This document shows positions 5,590 to 13,519 of a stretch of DNA of 13,923 nt, in pieces. Origin of the DNA: Acidobacteriota bacterium. GTDB lineage: Bacteria > Acidobacteriota > Blastocatellia > RBC074. The stretch spans positions 1 through 13,923 of the forward strand of contig JAKEHZ010000155.1 of the NCBI GenBank assembly GCA_022614735.1, read 5' to 3'. Under the pieces are notes generated by a model. That model made no database searches and was not told the origin of the DNA. It worked only from the letters and a program-made list of their open reading frames with translations. Numbering within the stretch: position 1 is the first letter of the stretch; each line of letters starts with the position of its first letter. A program made the translations under genes and the position numbers.

Positions 5590-8500
5590 TCACCTGACAC
5601 TGACCATCGCTGTATTCGCAGTCTTACCATCAACTGTTACCACCATATCAACTTCACCCTTGCCCGCCAGACTCCTCGACAATTGCACGTTGATCTGATC
5701 CAGGCCAACAAATGTCGGCTGTATTCCGGCGTAGGTTACCGGCACATCGATACCGCCAATCGTTACTTTCACCGCAGACTCCGAACTGCGGAAGCGCCAG
5801 CCTGTGCCGAAGATAGAAAGGAAGACTCGATCGGTTTCCTGACCGAGATCAATCGGGATTGCGACGAATTTGTTCTGTGCTTGATCAAAACGAGAAACAG
5901 CCTCGACCAGCTGTGAGCCATCAGGTTTGACACGCACCATCACGGCCGCAGCCACGCCTTTTCCATCTGCATTCGCTGTAAATACGCCCGGCGCAACAGT
6001 TGTTATGTTTATTTCCTCTGCGGCTATCCGGGCTCTGCTGGTAGTGAGGCTAATCTGTGCAGGGCCGGTAGCCGTGCCCGCCGGCAGGTAGTAATTGATC
6101 TGGCCCGGCGAGACGTAGTAGAGCTGTCCTTCGCGCTCCTTACCATCGCTGTCCCTGACCTTGATTGCCACACTGCCGAGCGTATTAAATGGATTAGTTG
6201 TGCCGGATGAGTCAGCGGTGTGAGCCATTTCGACGCCAAACGCTGCAACGATCGATTCCGGAGCGAGTGGGCCGCGGATGAAACTTGCAGCCGATACGTT
6301 GGCCAAATCTGTGCTGCGAGGCTCGATCATAATCTTGGAGGTGAAACCTCTCGTTATTGGCGCAGACAACGCGTTTGGCGTTACCGGGAAATTGCCCGAA
6401 GAGCTCTCGCCCGTGACATAAACATTGCCCGGGCTATCAAGAGCAATGCTCTGTCCACTGTCAAAACTGCTGCCGCCCAGATATGAACCATAGAGCAGGA
6501 ATGAGCCCGAATCGTTCACCATCATCACGAAAGCGTCGTAACAGATGGCCACAACCTGCGGGCTGAAGCCAATACAAATCGTATTCCCATGCGACGTCTG
6601 GAATGTGCCTGGTGTCGTCGGCAGATGAGTTTTATCAGCAGCTGCGCCGGTCAGAAAGACATTGCTCTTTGAATCAACAGCCAAACTATTAAATATAATT
6701 GTTGCCGATTGCTGGGGTATGCCAGTCAGCGGAGGTGGAACCTGCATCAGTGTGACGGAACCCAGAAAGGTTCCATAGACAAACTCGGTTCCGTCAGAAT
6801 TCAGCTTCGCCAGAAAGCCTGAACCCGAAGTTTGAAGCGCGCCCCGTGTAACTGGCAGGTTGTTGGACGCCGTATTGAGCAGCGCATAGCTGTTGCCTGC
6901 TGAATCAACTGCAATGTCTTTTCCACGGTCTTCGTCGCTGCCTCCCAGGTAAGTCGAGTAGATCAACGACGCTTTCCCCGGTAGGCTTAAATTGAGCCTG
7001 GCTACGAATGCATCGTATTTCCCCGGTACTGCCAATGTTGTTTGCAAAGCATTCTTCGTCGGGAAGTCGGCCGCGTTCGTGCTGCCGATCAGATGGACAT
7101 TGCCCTGTGAATCCAGAGCAATTGCTGAACCAAAGTCGTCGATGTTTCCTCCGAGACAAGTCGAGTAGCCAATCGATCCATCCGGATTCAGCCTGGCAAC
7201 AAAGGCATCGCTGTGTTTGGAGAGGGCGTTGCCGGCGATCGGTTGAAAAGCATCAGGCGTGGTCGGGAAATCATCCGAAAAGGTAAAGCCCGTCAAATAT
7301 GCCCGCCCCAGTGCATCCACGACAATATCCACGCCGGAATCAACTCCACTGCCGCCGAGATAACGGATGTAATCAATCGCCGACCCGTTCGAATTAAGTT
7401 TCGCGACAAAAGCATCACTGTCGGGTCTGATAGTGCCCGCATAAAGTTTCGCAGGTTCTTGCGGGTCGATTGTCAAAGCGGAGACCATTGAGTCCGTTAT
7501 CCCGGAGCTGGAATACCCCCACGTATTAGCGCTGTCCGTGCTTTTGTAGATGCCATTCATGCCACTGGAATTTGGAATAGCGGCATAAAGTGTGCCCGTA
7601 TTGATGGGATCAATGATCAGCGGGAACCCAGTTATTTCCGGGGTAACAATCTCTGGCAGTCCAATACCGGCGTTCCAGTTCGCACCACTATCGGCGCTTT
7701 TGTAGACTCCCTGTCGACTTGCGGCGTAGAGAGTTGAGGGATTTCTCGGATCAATCACTATTGAGACGACGCCAGAATCTGACAGGCCGTTGTTCATCGG
7801 GCTCCATGTCACGCCGCCATCAGTGCTCTTATAGGGACTTAGGTTGCTACCTGTTCCGGCATATACGACATTTTGATTTATCGCGTCTACGGCTAAAGTC
7901 AAAACCACTTGCCTGGGTAGCCCTGTGTCGATTTCGCTCCAGGTGTTTCCGCCGTCAACGCTCTTGTATATCTGATGCATGCTCGATGCAGTATAGAGAG
8001 TGGATGGATTTGAAGGCGCAATAGCCAGGGCGCTAACCGCATCAACGCGTGCTCGTTTCGCACCGTCGAAAAAGACTTTGATCCTACCTGGATCGGCTCC
8101 AGGCGCAATCACAAAGTCGTATTCGAGTTGCTGCCGATTGCCGTAAAAGATCAGATCAATTCCCGGATAGAGCTCGCGGTAGCGCACCCGGGCATAATTG
8201 GGAATGTTCGTATGCCAAAACTTCGGATCACTGCCGATCAGGTAATTGCTCCTGCCCGGCAACGGATCGAGCCCTTCGATCTGTGCATTGAAATCAGCAC
8301 CGGTAAACCTCATTCGCAGCGAGGTGAAAGACTGAGTGTTTTTTCCATTATCAATCCGCGCTCTCCCCTCACCCTTGAGCATCAAAACCGCTTCAGCCGG
8401 CATCAGCGAAAGCCCATAGCTGCTGCCTCTTGAAAGGAATTTGACTGCAGCATCTACCTGTCCGCGATTCTCCTCGAAGCTCAACGGCAATTTGCCATAC

Positions 8501-8661
8501 GACTCACTCAGGCGAGCATACTTCGATGCATCGGGCGTAACAAGTAGCGAGATTGCTATTGAATCAGCCGAGACGGAAATGCTTTGACTACTGAAACACA
8601 TTGGCAACACGGCCAAACCCAAGAAGATAGTTAGAAGAAGGAGTCGTATCAGGTCTTTCAT
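5590..8661 (-). CDS. Large secreted SBBP/Asp-box beta-propeller protein with Solibacter-type C-terminal domain
   Basis: The 1023-residue protein starts with a signal peptide (KDLIR, then a hydrophobic core to about residue 23). Residues about 50-205 are the N-terminal domain with SFEENRGQVD and YRELYPGIDLIFYGN that commonly precedes SBBP repeats. Residues about 206-410 carry Asp-box/sortilin-like repeats with YKSVDGGNTW (232-241), YKSTDGGVTW (277-286), YKSADSGANW and YKSTDSANTW. Residues about 415-765 are SBBP repeats built on DAFVAKLN...YLGGS..D.G..I.VD..GN.Y.TG....FP. Residues about 785-1023 match the Solibacter C-terminal family (AASF..GPLAPESIVAAFG, YVSPGQINYYLP). No catalytic motif is visible; a cell-surface or extracellular binding role is likely. 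The Asp-box block seems to interrupt the N-terminal domain. The ATG has only a weak AGG upstream. Confidence 0.92.
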   Translation of the reverse strand: MKDLIRLLLLTIFLGLAVLPMCFSSQSISVSADSIAISLLVTPDASKYARLSESYGKLPLSFEENRGQVDAAVKFLSRGSSYGLSLMPAEAVLMLKGEGRARIDNGKNTQSFTSLRMRFTGADFNAQIEGLDPLPGRSNYLIGSDPKFWHTNIPNYARVRYRELYPGIDLIFYGNRQQLEYDFVIAPGADPGRIKVFFDGAKRARVDAVSALAIAPSNPSTLYTASSMHQIYKSVDGGNTWSEIDTGLPRQVVLTLAVDAINQNVVYAGTGSNLSPYKSTDGGVTWSPMNNGLSDSGVVSIVIDPRNPSTLYAASRQGVYKSADSGANWNAGIGLPEIVTPEITGFPLIIDPINTGTLYAAIPNSSGMNGIYKSTDSANTWGYSSSGITDSMVSALTIDPQEPAKLYAGTIRPDSDAFVAKLNSNGSAIDYIRYLGGSGVDSGVDIVVDALGRAYLTGFTFSDDFPTTPDAFQPIAGNALSKHSDAFVARLNPDGSIGYSTCLGGNIDDFGSAIALDSQGNVHLIGSTNAADFPTKNALQTTLAVPGKYDAFVARLNLSLPGKASLIYSTYLGGSDEDRGKDIAVDSAGNSYALLNTASNNLPVTRGALQTSGSGFLAKLNSDGTEFVYGTFLGSVTLMQVPPPLTGIPQQSATIIFNSLAVDSKSNVFLTGAAADKTHLPTTPGTFQTSHGNTICIGFSPQVVAICYDAFVMMVNDSGSFLLYGSYLGGSSFDSGQSIALDSPGNVYVTGESSSGNFPVTPNALSAPITRGFTSKIMIEPRSTDLANVSAASFIRGPLAPESIVAAFGVEMAHTADSSGTTNPFNTLGSVAIKVRDSDGKEREGQLYYVSPGQINYYLPAGTATGPAQISLTTSRARIAAEEINITTVAPGVFTANADGKGVAAAVMVRVKPDGSQLVEAVSRFDQAQNKFVAIPIDLGQETDRVFLSIFGTGWRFRSSESAVKVTIGGIDVPVTYAGIQPTFVGLDQINVQLSRSLAGKGEVDMVVTVDGKTANTAMVSVR

Positions 8662-8728
8662 TCTTAATACCTATGTCAATGACTTCGCTAACAGTATCAG
8701 TGGTTGAATACAAAACTGGAGGTCTTAA

Positions 8729-8754
8729 TCTGGTATCCGATATGACACACCAGA
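8729..8754. promoter_or_regulatory. Possible operator in the nagA divergent gap
   Basis: TCTGGT (8729-8734) and ACCAGA (8749-8754) form a 6-bp inverted repeat with a 14-base centre, in the 230-base gap between the divergent propeller gene and nagA. The gap also contains a fair plus-strand promoter, TTTACA (8812-8817), 17 bases, GATCAT (8835-8840), 52 bases upstream of nagA. Repressors of GntR type controlling amino-sugar genes bind similar GGT..ACC palindromes, but the long centre here is unlike their typical sites and a chance match is quite possible. Nothing else in the gap is clear. Confidence 0.2.
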
Positions 8755-8891
8755 AAACGGAGAATTTCGGAGGTGGTTCCAAACTTTCCATTAAATTAAC
8801 GAGGTGGGCGATTTACAAGTCTATGAGCAGGTGCGATCATAACCGCCAAATAAGTGGCAATAACAACACTAACATTCGAGGTCAATAGCAA

Positions 8892-10079
8892 ATGGCAAAT
8901 CGTCTGGCTATCATCGGCGGCGCACTCGTCACACCGCAGACAGTGATCGAAAACGGCATAGTGCTCTGTGAAGACGGCAAGATCAGGTTTGCCGGTCCAG
9001 CAGATGAAGCCGCGCCTGAACCCGGCTCGCAGATCATCGATGCTCAGGGCAAAGTAATAATGCCCGGATTCATTGACACTCACTTCCATGGCAGCTGTGG
9101 CGATGACGTGATGGCCAACGGCTCAGAAGGTATTCGCCGTATTTCAAGAGCATTGCTGAAATTCGGCACGACCGGTTACCTCGCCTCGACCGTCGCCGCG
9201 CGCCACGAAATGCTGTTGCGATCGATTGAAGACACAATCGCAGCGGAAACGAAAGACAAGGGTTCTCCTGAAACTGCTGAAATACTGGGTCTGCACATTG
9301 AAGGGCCATACATCAATCTCAAATTCAAAGGCGCACAGCCTGAATGGGGCATTCGAGATCCGGACCTCGATGAGTGCCGCGAGCTACTCACAGCAGCAGC
9401 CGGGCGAATCAAGGTTATGACCCTCGCCCCGGAATTGCCGGGCGGTCTTGAACTGATTCGCCTCCTGACGAGTGAGGGAGTAGTCGCCTCGGTTGGGCAT
9501 TCCGATGCCGACTACGATACCGCGCTCGCGGCAATCGATGCCGGCGCGACGCGAGCGACCCATCTTTTTAACGCAATGTCAGGCGTGCATCACCGCAAAC
9601 CGGGTTTGGCTGCGGCGTGTCTGAACGAACCTGATATTCGCGCAGAATTGATCTGCGATGGAATCCATGTAAACCCGCGTATGACGCAACTGGCGTGGAG
9701 GGCGAAAGGGCGCGAGGGACTAACACTCATCACTGACTCTACCGCTGCACAAGGTATAGGCGATGGAACCTACGTACTCGGCGACTTTCAAATTGAGGTG
9801 CGCGGCCCGGTCGCCACGCTCATGGATGGGGTGACGATTGCGGGGTCGATCCTGACGATGAATATGGCTGTGCGCAATGCAATGGAGTTCACGGGTATGA
9901 AAATAACCGATGCGGCTTACACAGCGTCATTGCTGCCTGCGCAATCTTGTGGTGTTGCGGACCGTAAGGGCTCGATCGAAGCAGGTAAAGATGCCGACAT
10001 TGCAATTTTAAATCAGGACTTTTCTGTGTCACATACGATCCGCGCGGGAGTGGTAGCTTATCAAAATGTGGAGGCCTGA
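8892..10079 (+). CDS. nagA: N-acetylglucosamine-6-phosphate deacetylase
   Basis: The 395-residue cytoplasmic amidohydrolase removes acetate from GlcNAc-6-phosphate, giving glucosamine-6-phosphate in amino-sugar catabolism and cell-wall recycling. Visible family features are the metal-binding PGFIDTHFHG (58-67; His64 and His66), HIEGPYINLKFKGA with Glu137, VGHSDA with His203, THLFNAMSGVHH with His224, CDGIHV (255-260) and the catalytic Asp282 in LITDSTAAQGIG. The HxH pair resembles Bacillus/Thermotoga-type enzymes rather than the QxN of E. coli NagA, suggesting a binuclear metal site. Length is normal. Start ATG 8892 is preceded by GAGG (8878-8881) at ten bases. No nagB, PTS or kinase gene is nearby; a SYLF gene follows on the same strand after 101 bases with no long hairpin between them. 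Confidence 0.95.
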   Translation: MANRLAIIGGALVTPQTVIENGIVLCEDGKIRFAGPADEAAPEPGSQIIDAQGKVIMPGFIDTHFHGSCGDDVMANGSEGIRRISRALLKFGTTGYLASTVAARHEMLLRSIEDTIAAETKDKGSPETAEILGLHIEGPYINLKFKGAQPEWGIRDPDLDECRELLTAAAGRIKVMTLAPELPGGLELIRLLTSEGVVASVGHSDADYDTALAAIDAGATRATHLFNAMSGVHHRKPGLAAACLNEPDIRAELICDGIHVNPRMTQLAWRAKGREGLTLITDSTAAQGIGDGTYVLGDFQIEVRGPVATLMDGVTIAGSILTMNMAVRNAMEFTGMKITDAAYTASLLPAQSCGVADRKGSIEAGKDADIAILNQDFSVSHTIRAGVVAYQNVEA

Positions 10080-10180
10080 AGTAGCTTGCGATATTGTTAT
10101 CCTATCCTCAAGTTACTTGTTAATTTGAAACAATCTACGTTACCCTGACAACCTCAGGTCTTCAATAATACTAAGGGGGG

Positions 10181-10894
10181 ATGGTGAAATTAAGCTTGAT
10201 AAAAACTCTTATTTGTATCTTGTGTTTACTTTTTGCTACCAACTCCGTTGGGATGGCACAGCTGGATAATGATGCTGCGAGGCAGGCGCAAAAGTCAGCG
10301 AATGTCTTCCGGGAGATCATGGGGACGCCGGATAAAGCAATCCCCAGGGGAGTTATCGGCGGGGCGAGATGTATCGGCGTATTTCCGGCAGTGTTCAAGG
10401 GCGGATTCTTTGTTGGCGGACGCTATGGGCGCGGCACAGCCACCTGTCGCACCAAGCTCGGTTGGAGCGCTCCCATATTCCTCAAACTGAGGGGAGGCAG
10501 CGTCGGATTACAGATCGGAGGACAGGCAACCGACTATATCTTCCTGTTTATGAATCAAAACGGACTGAGGAACCTGCTTAACAGCAAGGTCCAGATTGGT
10601 GGAGAAGCTTCTGCCGCAGCCGGACCGGTGGGGCGCGAAGCCGGCGCCGCAACAGATATCAAGATGGGCTCACAGATTCTCAGCTACTCGCGCAGCAAAG
10701 GGTTATTTGCCGGTGCGGAAATTAAAGGCGTAAACTTTTATCTGGATCAAAATAATATGAGGGCTGCTTACGGCAGTAGAACAGAGGCAGAACGGATTAT
10801 TCGAGGTTCCAGGGTAACACCTGAGTACCTGCGTATCTTCCCAGATACAGTCGCGCGATATGCATACCGTTCTAGCCGTTCAGAAGGCAGATAG
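10181..10894 (+). CDS. SYLF-domain (Ysc84-type) lipid-binding secreted protein
   Basis: The 237-residue protein has a signal peptide (MVKLSLIKTLICILCLLFAT, probable cleavage after GMA at residue 26) followed by a SYLF/DUF500 domain. Recognisable stretches are AKS-like start AANVFREIM-type helix (near 37-46), IPRGVIGGARCIGVFPAVFKGGFFVGGRYG-like core (54-83, positions only partly quoted), GWSAPIFLKLRGGSVGLQIG (94-113) and GREAGAATDIKM then YSRSKGLFAGAEIKG (near 165-185). SYLF proteins bind membrane lipids; bacterial members are mostly uncharacterised envelope proteins. The ATG follows AAGGGGGG directly with short spacing; GTG at 10184 would be better placed and changes only one residue. The TAG stop (10892-10894) overlaps the first bases of IR5. 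Confidence 0.9.
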   Translation: MVKLSLIKTLICILCLLFATNSVGMAQLDNDAARQAQKSANVFREIMGTPDKAIPRGVIGGARCIGVFPAVFKGGFFVGGRYGRGTATCRTKLGWSAPIFLKLRGGSVGLQIGGQATDYIFLFMNQNGLRNLLNSKVQIGGEASAAAGPVGREAGAATDIKMGSQILSYSRSKGLFAGAEIKGVNFYLDQNNMRAAYGSRTEAERIIRGSRVTPEYLRIFPDTVARYAYRSSRSEGR

Positions 10895-11049
10895 AATACG
10901 AAACAAACGAAAGGAAGAAATCAAAAGGCAATAGGCAAAAGGCAAATGGCAAAAATAAAGAAAAAAGGCCGGATGTTGCTTCTTTATTTTTGCCTTTTGC
11001 CTTTTGCCTTTTGCCTTTTGATTTCTTCCTTTCGTTTGTTTCGTATTCT
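10893..11049. repeat. IR5: 70-bp-arm inverted repeat with AAAAGGC heptads between convergent genes
   Basis: Arms 10893-10962 and 10980-11049 pair over 70 bp with only two mismatches and no gaps, around a 17-base loop. Each arm contains AGAATACGAAACAAACGAAA, then GGAAGAAATC, then four heptads: left AAAAGGC, AATAGGC, AAAAGGC, AAATGGC (10923-10950); right four exact GCCTTTT (10992-11019). The left arm starts inside the SYLF gene's stop codon and the right arm ends ten bases from the stop of the opposing gene, filling the entire gap. U-rich sequence follows the right arm (TTCTTCTTCGTCTTT), so a bidirectional terminator is plausible. Confidence 0.93.
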
Positions 11050-11059
11050 TCTTCGTCTT

Positions 11060-12298
11060 TCAGAATAAGCGTCGCGTGAGATTGAACCCGATAGTAAGTC
11101 CCTGGAAGCCATCATTACCAAAGAGCAATCCGTTAGTCATCGAACGCTGAGAGAAAGTCGTGCCCGGCCCATTGGTGAAAACGAGGCTGAACGCGTGACG
11201 GCGTGAGGCGCTGGCTTTCTGAATGCCGAAACCGAAGACCGGTCTGTGAATTCCGTTTCGATAGTCAGGATAACGCGCGACAGTGTTCAAACGGTAGTTC
11301 GCCTCAGCCAACAATGCGACTGAAGGCCGGATGTTGAGAGCGCCCCCAATGCCGAGGGCGAATGCATCTTCACCAGGCAGATTGCGTGTCGGGTCTCCAC
11401 TAAAAGGGCGGTCCCCAAGAGAGATAGTAGGCACAAAATATACCTGAGCATTTCGTGTGATACTACGCGCAAAAGCGAATTCAATACTTGTCGTGAAATT
11501 GCGCTGGAAGTTGTCGCGACCTTCGACTCCCACACGCGCCATAAGTGAGAAAGGATCCCCTTCTTGCTCGCTGAGAACCATCGCCCCGGCATATAGCTCA
11601 ATCGGGCGATCTACGAAAGTCGGTGCACGATAAGCCCCGATCTGGATGCGGTCTGTTAGACCATATATGAATCCGAACGACGGGACTGCAAAGGTGTCCA
11701 GCCCGAAGAGGCTGGGCGCATCGGTAGGGTCGCCTAACGGGAAGCGGTGGGTGAAGTCTGTCCAAAGTGAGCCTTTGGGGATTGGGAGCGCCGAAGGAAG
11801 GTTGATCACACGCACATCAACCGGTCGGTAGACATCCGGACGCTCGACTTGTTTATCTCCCTGTTGCGGATTAGAGGCAACGACACCTTCCTTCACCGGA
11901 GCAGCTTCGAATTCTTTGACGGTCTTCTCGCGGGTATTGATCACATAGCGTTTACCGTTGAGTTCAACTATGGCTTCCGAATCTGAGCCCTCAACGAATT
12001 TGACCGGTGGTTTTTCACTCTGCCCGCCGGGTTCAGTAAGAAATCGATCGGGGAATTGCTTCCTCAATTCGGGCGTGACCTGAAGGCCGGTTCTGGTGAA
12101 TGCCTTGCCGAATTCATTGCGTTCACCTCCACCATCAGGATTGAGGTGGCAGACCGTGCATTGAGTGCGAAGCTCCGGACGAGAATAGGGATCGGAAGCA
12201 AAAATTTTCAGATACTCTGGTCGCGCTTGTACCCTCGCTCCGATAAAGGAAAAAACCGCGATGACAGCAAAGAGTTTAAGGAAACGAGTTGTGGTCAT
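11060..12298 (-). CDS. Exported mono-haem c-type cytochrome domain fused to outer-membrane beta-barrel (DUF5777-like)
   Basis: The 412-residue protein has a signal peptide (TTTRFLKLF, hydrophobic to about residue 20, probable cleavage near ARVQA). A haem c motif CTVCH lies at 47-51, inside a short cytochrome-like stretch with NPDGGGERNEFGKAF. A linker (about 90-165) follows, then a beta-rich region with alternating hydrophobic strands from about 175 to the terminal Phe412, including LWTDFTHRFPLGD, FGLDTFAVPSFGFIYGLTDR and LIGFNLTRRLF-like end (GFNLTRRLF); a C-terminal Phe is typical of outer-membrane barrels. The pattern HRF..FGLD..YGLTDR recalls DUF5777 barrels, by recollection. An electron-transfer or anchoring role at the outer membrane is inferred. 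AGGAG is 17 bases from the ATG, too far, so the start is slightly uncertain. A small hairpin CCGATG/CATCGG (12344-12368) is in the leader. Confidence 0.8.
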   Translation of the reverse strand: MTTTRFLKLFAVIAVFSFIGARVQARPEYLKIFASDPYSRPELRTQCTVCHLNPDGGGERNEFGKAFTRTGLQVTPELRKQFPDRFLTEPGGQSEKPPVKFVEGSDSEAIVELNGKRYVINTREKTVKEFEAAPVKEGVVASNPQQGDKQVERPDVYRPVDVRVINLPSALPIPKGSLWTDFTHRFPLGDPTDAPSLFGLDTFAVPSFGFIYGLTDRIQIGAYRAPTFVDRPIELYAGAMVLSEQEGDPFSLMARVGVEGRDNFQRNFTTSIEFAFARSITRNAQVYFVPTISLGDRPFSGDPTRNLPGEDAFALGIGGALNIRPSVALLAEANYRLNTVARYPDYRNGIHRPVFGFGIQKASASRRHAFSLVFTNGPGTTFSQRSMTNGLLFGNDGFQGLTIGFNLTRRLF

Positions 12299-12413
12299 GA
12301 CTATTATGATTAACTCCTGGTTTACGAAATACTACCTGTTGCTCCGATGATCACCCTGAGGGCATCGGTTGAGCGTCAGCTTCTTAATTTGATAGCGGAT
12401 TATTTGTTTAATT

Positions 12414-12550
12414 GTAACTACTCAGCCTTATCTGCCGCGTAAGTGGCCTAGGGAGTTTAGCCGTGTCCTTGAGGGCACGTTAACACCTCACTGTTCGTGC
12501 CCTGGAGGACACGGCTAACTTCAAAAGCCGCTACCTGGCTGAGTAGTTAC
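12414..12550. repeat. IR6: nested inverted repeat with GTAACTACTCAGC ends
   Basis: Outer arms GTAACTACTCAGCC (12414-12427) and its complement (12537-12550) enclose a second stem, 12457-12479 with 12496-12518 (core TTAGCCGTGTCCT / AGGACACGGCTAA, then AGGGCACG / CGTGCCCT), with one mismatch and one wobble around a 16-base loop. The two stems are offset by 11 bases, leaving unequal internal loops that partly pair. The outer 13 bases are identical to the ends of IR7. It lies 173 bases downstream of the enoyl-CoA hydratase stop and about 116 bases upstream of the cytochrome-barrel start, on the minus strand. Confidence 0.85.
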
Positions 12551-12722
12551 GTAGCAGTAAGCATAATAAAATAGCAGCAATCCTCGTTCCGTTAAGTGGG
12601 TATCGCAAAACCAGAGATTTTAGCCCGTTTAAAGCTTTTCAAGCTGTAAGATTTGACACCAACTGGGACAGGACTGGCGTCCGAATGGCACATCTTGTTT
12701 CGCTGCCTGCTACTGCTCAAGC
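12551..12722. other. Non-coding remainder of the gap after IR6
   Basis: The 424-base gap between the cytochrome-barrel and hydratase genes holds IR6 plus two flanks. This right flank has no credible coding frame, repeat or RNA gene that I can see. The left flank (12299-12413) is the leader and probable promoter region of the minus-strand barrel gene, with only the small hairpin noted there. Confidence 0.5.
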
Positions 12723-13499
12723 CTACCTGCCTTTGAATTCCGGCTTGCGTTTCTCGAGGAATGCGCGCACGCCCTCCTCTTTGTCTTCGCTAGAAAAACA
12801 TAATGCGAAGAGATCAATCTCCTGGTCGAGGCCTTCGCGCAAGTTCATACGAGCGGCATTCTTCACGGCGGTCTTTGCCATTGCCAGGGCGACAGGGCTC
12901 TTCTCCGCGATCCTGGCGGCGAGGTCCATCGTCTTCGATTCGAGTTCAGTGTGCGGATAGACTTCATTGACCAGTCCCAGACGATAGGCCTCATGCGCAT
13001 CGATCATCTCGCCGGTCAGGACCATCTGCATTGCCTTGCCTTCGCCGATTAATCGCGTCAGTCGCTGTGTGCCGCCACCACCGGGGATGATGCCCAGATT
13101 GATTTCGGGCTGGCCAAATTTCGCTTTATCGCTTGCAATCCGAATATCGCATGACAATGCGAGCTCACATCCGCCGCCGAGGCAAAACCCGTTGATCATC
13201 GCAATGAGAGGCTTCGGAAAATCTTCGGCAGCCGTCAAGACGCTCCTGGCCTTCATCACCGATCGCTGCTGGATGGCAGTGCGGCCGGCAAATTCATTGA
13301 TATCTGCTCCCGCAACGAATGACTTTTCACCAGCTCCGGTGATGACAACAACACGGATCTCCAGATCGTTACGCAATTCATCGAGCGCCTCGGAGAGTTC
13401 CAGCCGCGTCTTGATGTTTAACGCGTTGAGCTTTTCAGGGCGGTTGACGGTTATGAGTGCGATACGCCCGCGCCGTTCGAGCAGAATGTTCTCAGGCAT
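12723..13499 (-). CDS. Enoyl-CoA hydratase (crotonase family)
   Basis: The 258-residue protein hydrates trans-2-enoyl-CoA to 3-hydroxyacyl-CoA in fatty-acid or amino-acid degradation. Both catalytic glutamates of the rat mitochondrial enzyme are present: Glu112 in GGGCELALSCD and Glu132 in FGQPEINLGIIPGGGGTQRL. The oxyanion/CoA-binding segment KSFVAGADINEF (59-70) and the C-terminal EGVRAFLEKRKPEFKGR are also typical. Length is standard. AAGGAGG eight bases before ATG 13499 is the best ribosome-binding site in the window. A candidate promoter lies at 13710-13682, which would put hairpin IR7 in a leader of about 175 bases, ending just before the ribosome site. Exact substrate and paralogue name cannot be told. 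Confidence 0.95.
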   Translation of the reverse strand: MPENILLERRGRIALITVNRPEKLNALNIKTRLELSEALDELRNDLEIRVVVITGAGEKSFVAGADINEFAGRTAIQQRSVMKARSVLTAAEDFPKPLIAMINGFCLGGGCELALSCDIRIASDKAKFGQPEINLGIIPGGGGTQRLTRLIGEGKAMQMVLTGEMIDAHEAYRLGLVNEVYPHTELESKTMDLAARIAEKSPVALAMAKTAVKNAARMNLREGLDQEIDLFALCFSSEDKEEGVRAFLEKRKPEFKGR

Positions 13500-13519
13500 A
13501 CGTCAATCCTCCTTTTTCA

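Noticed and set aside
10144..10162. Short CCTGA/TCAGG hairpin between nagA and the SYLF gene as a terminator
   Set aside because: A 5-bp stem without a U-tract is too weak to call.
10893..11049. CRISPR-like array because of short repeated units
   Set aside because: Units are 7 bp with no unique spacers and no cas genes; they are tandem heptads in palindrome arms.
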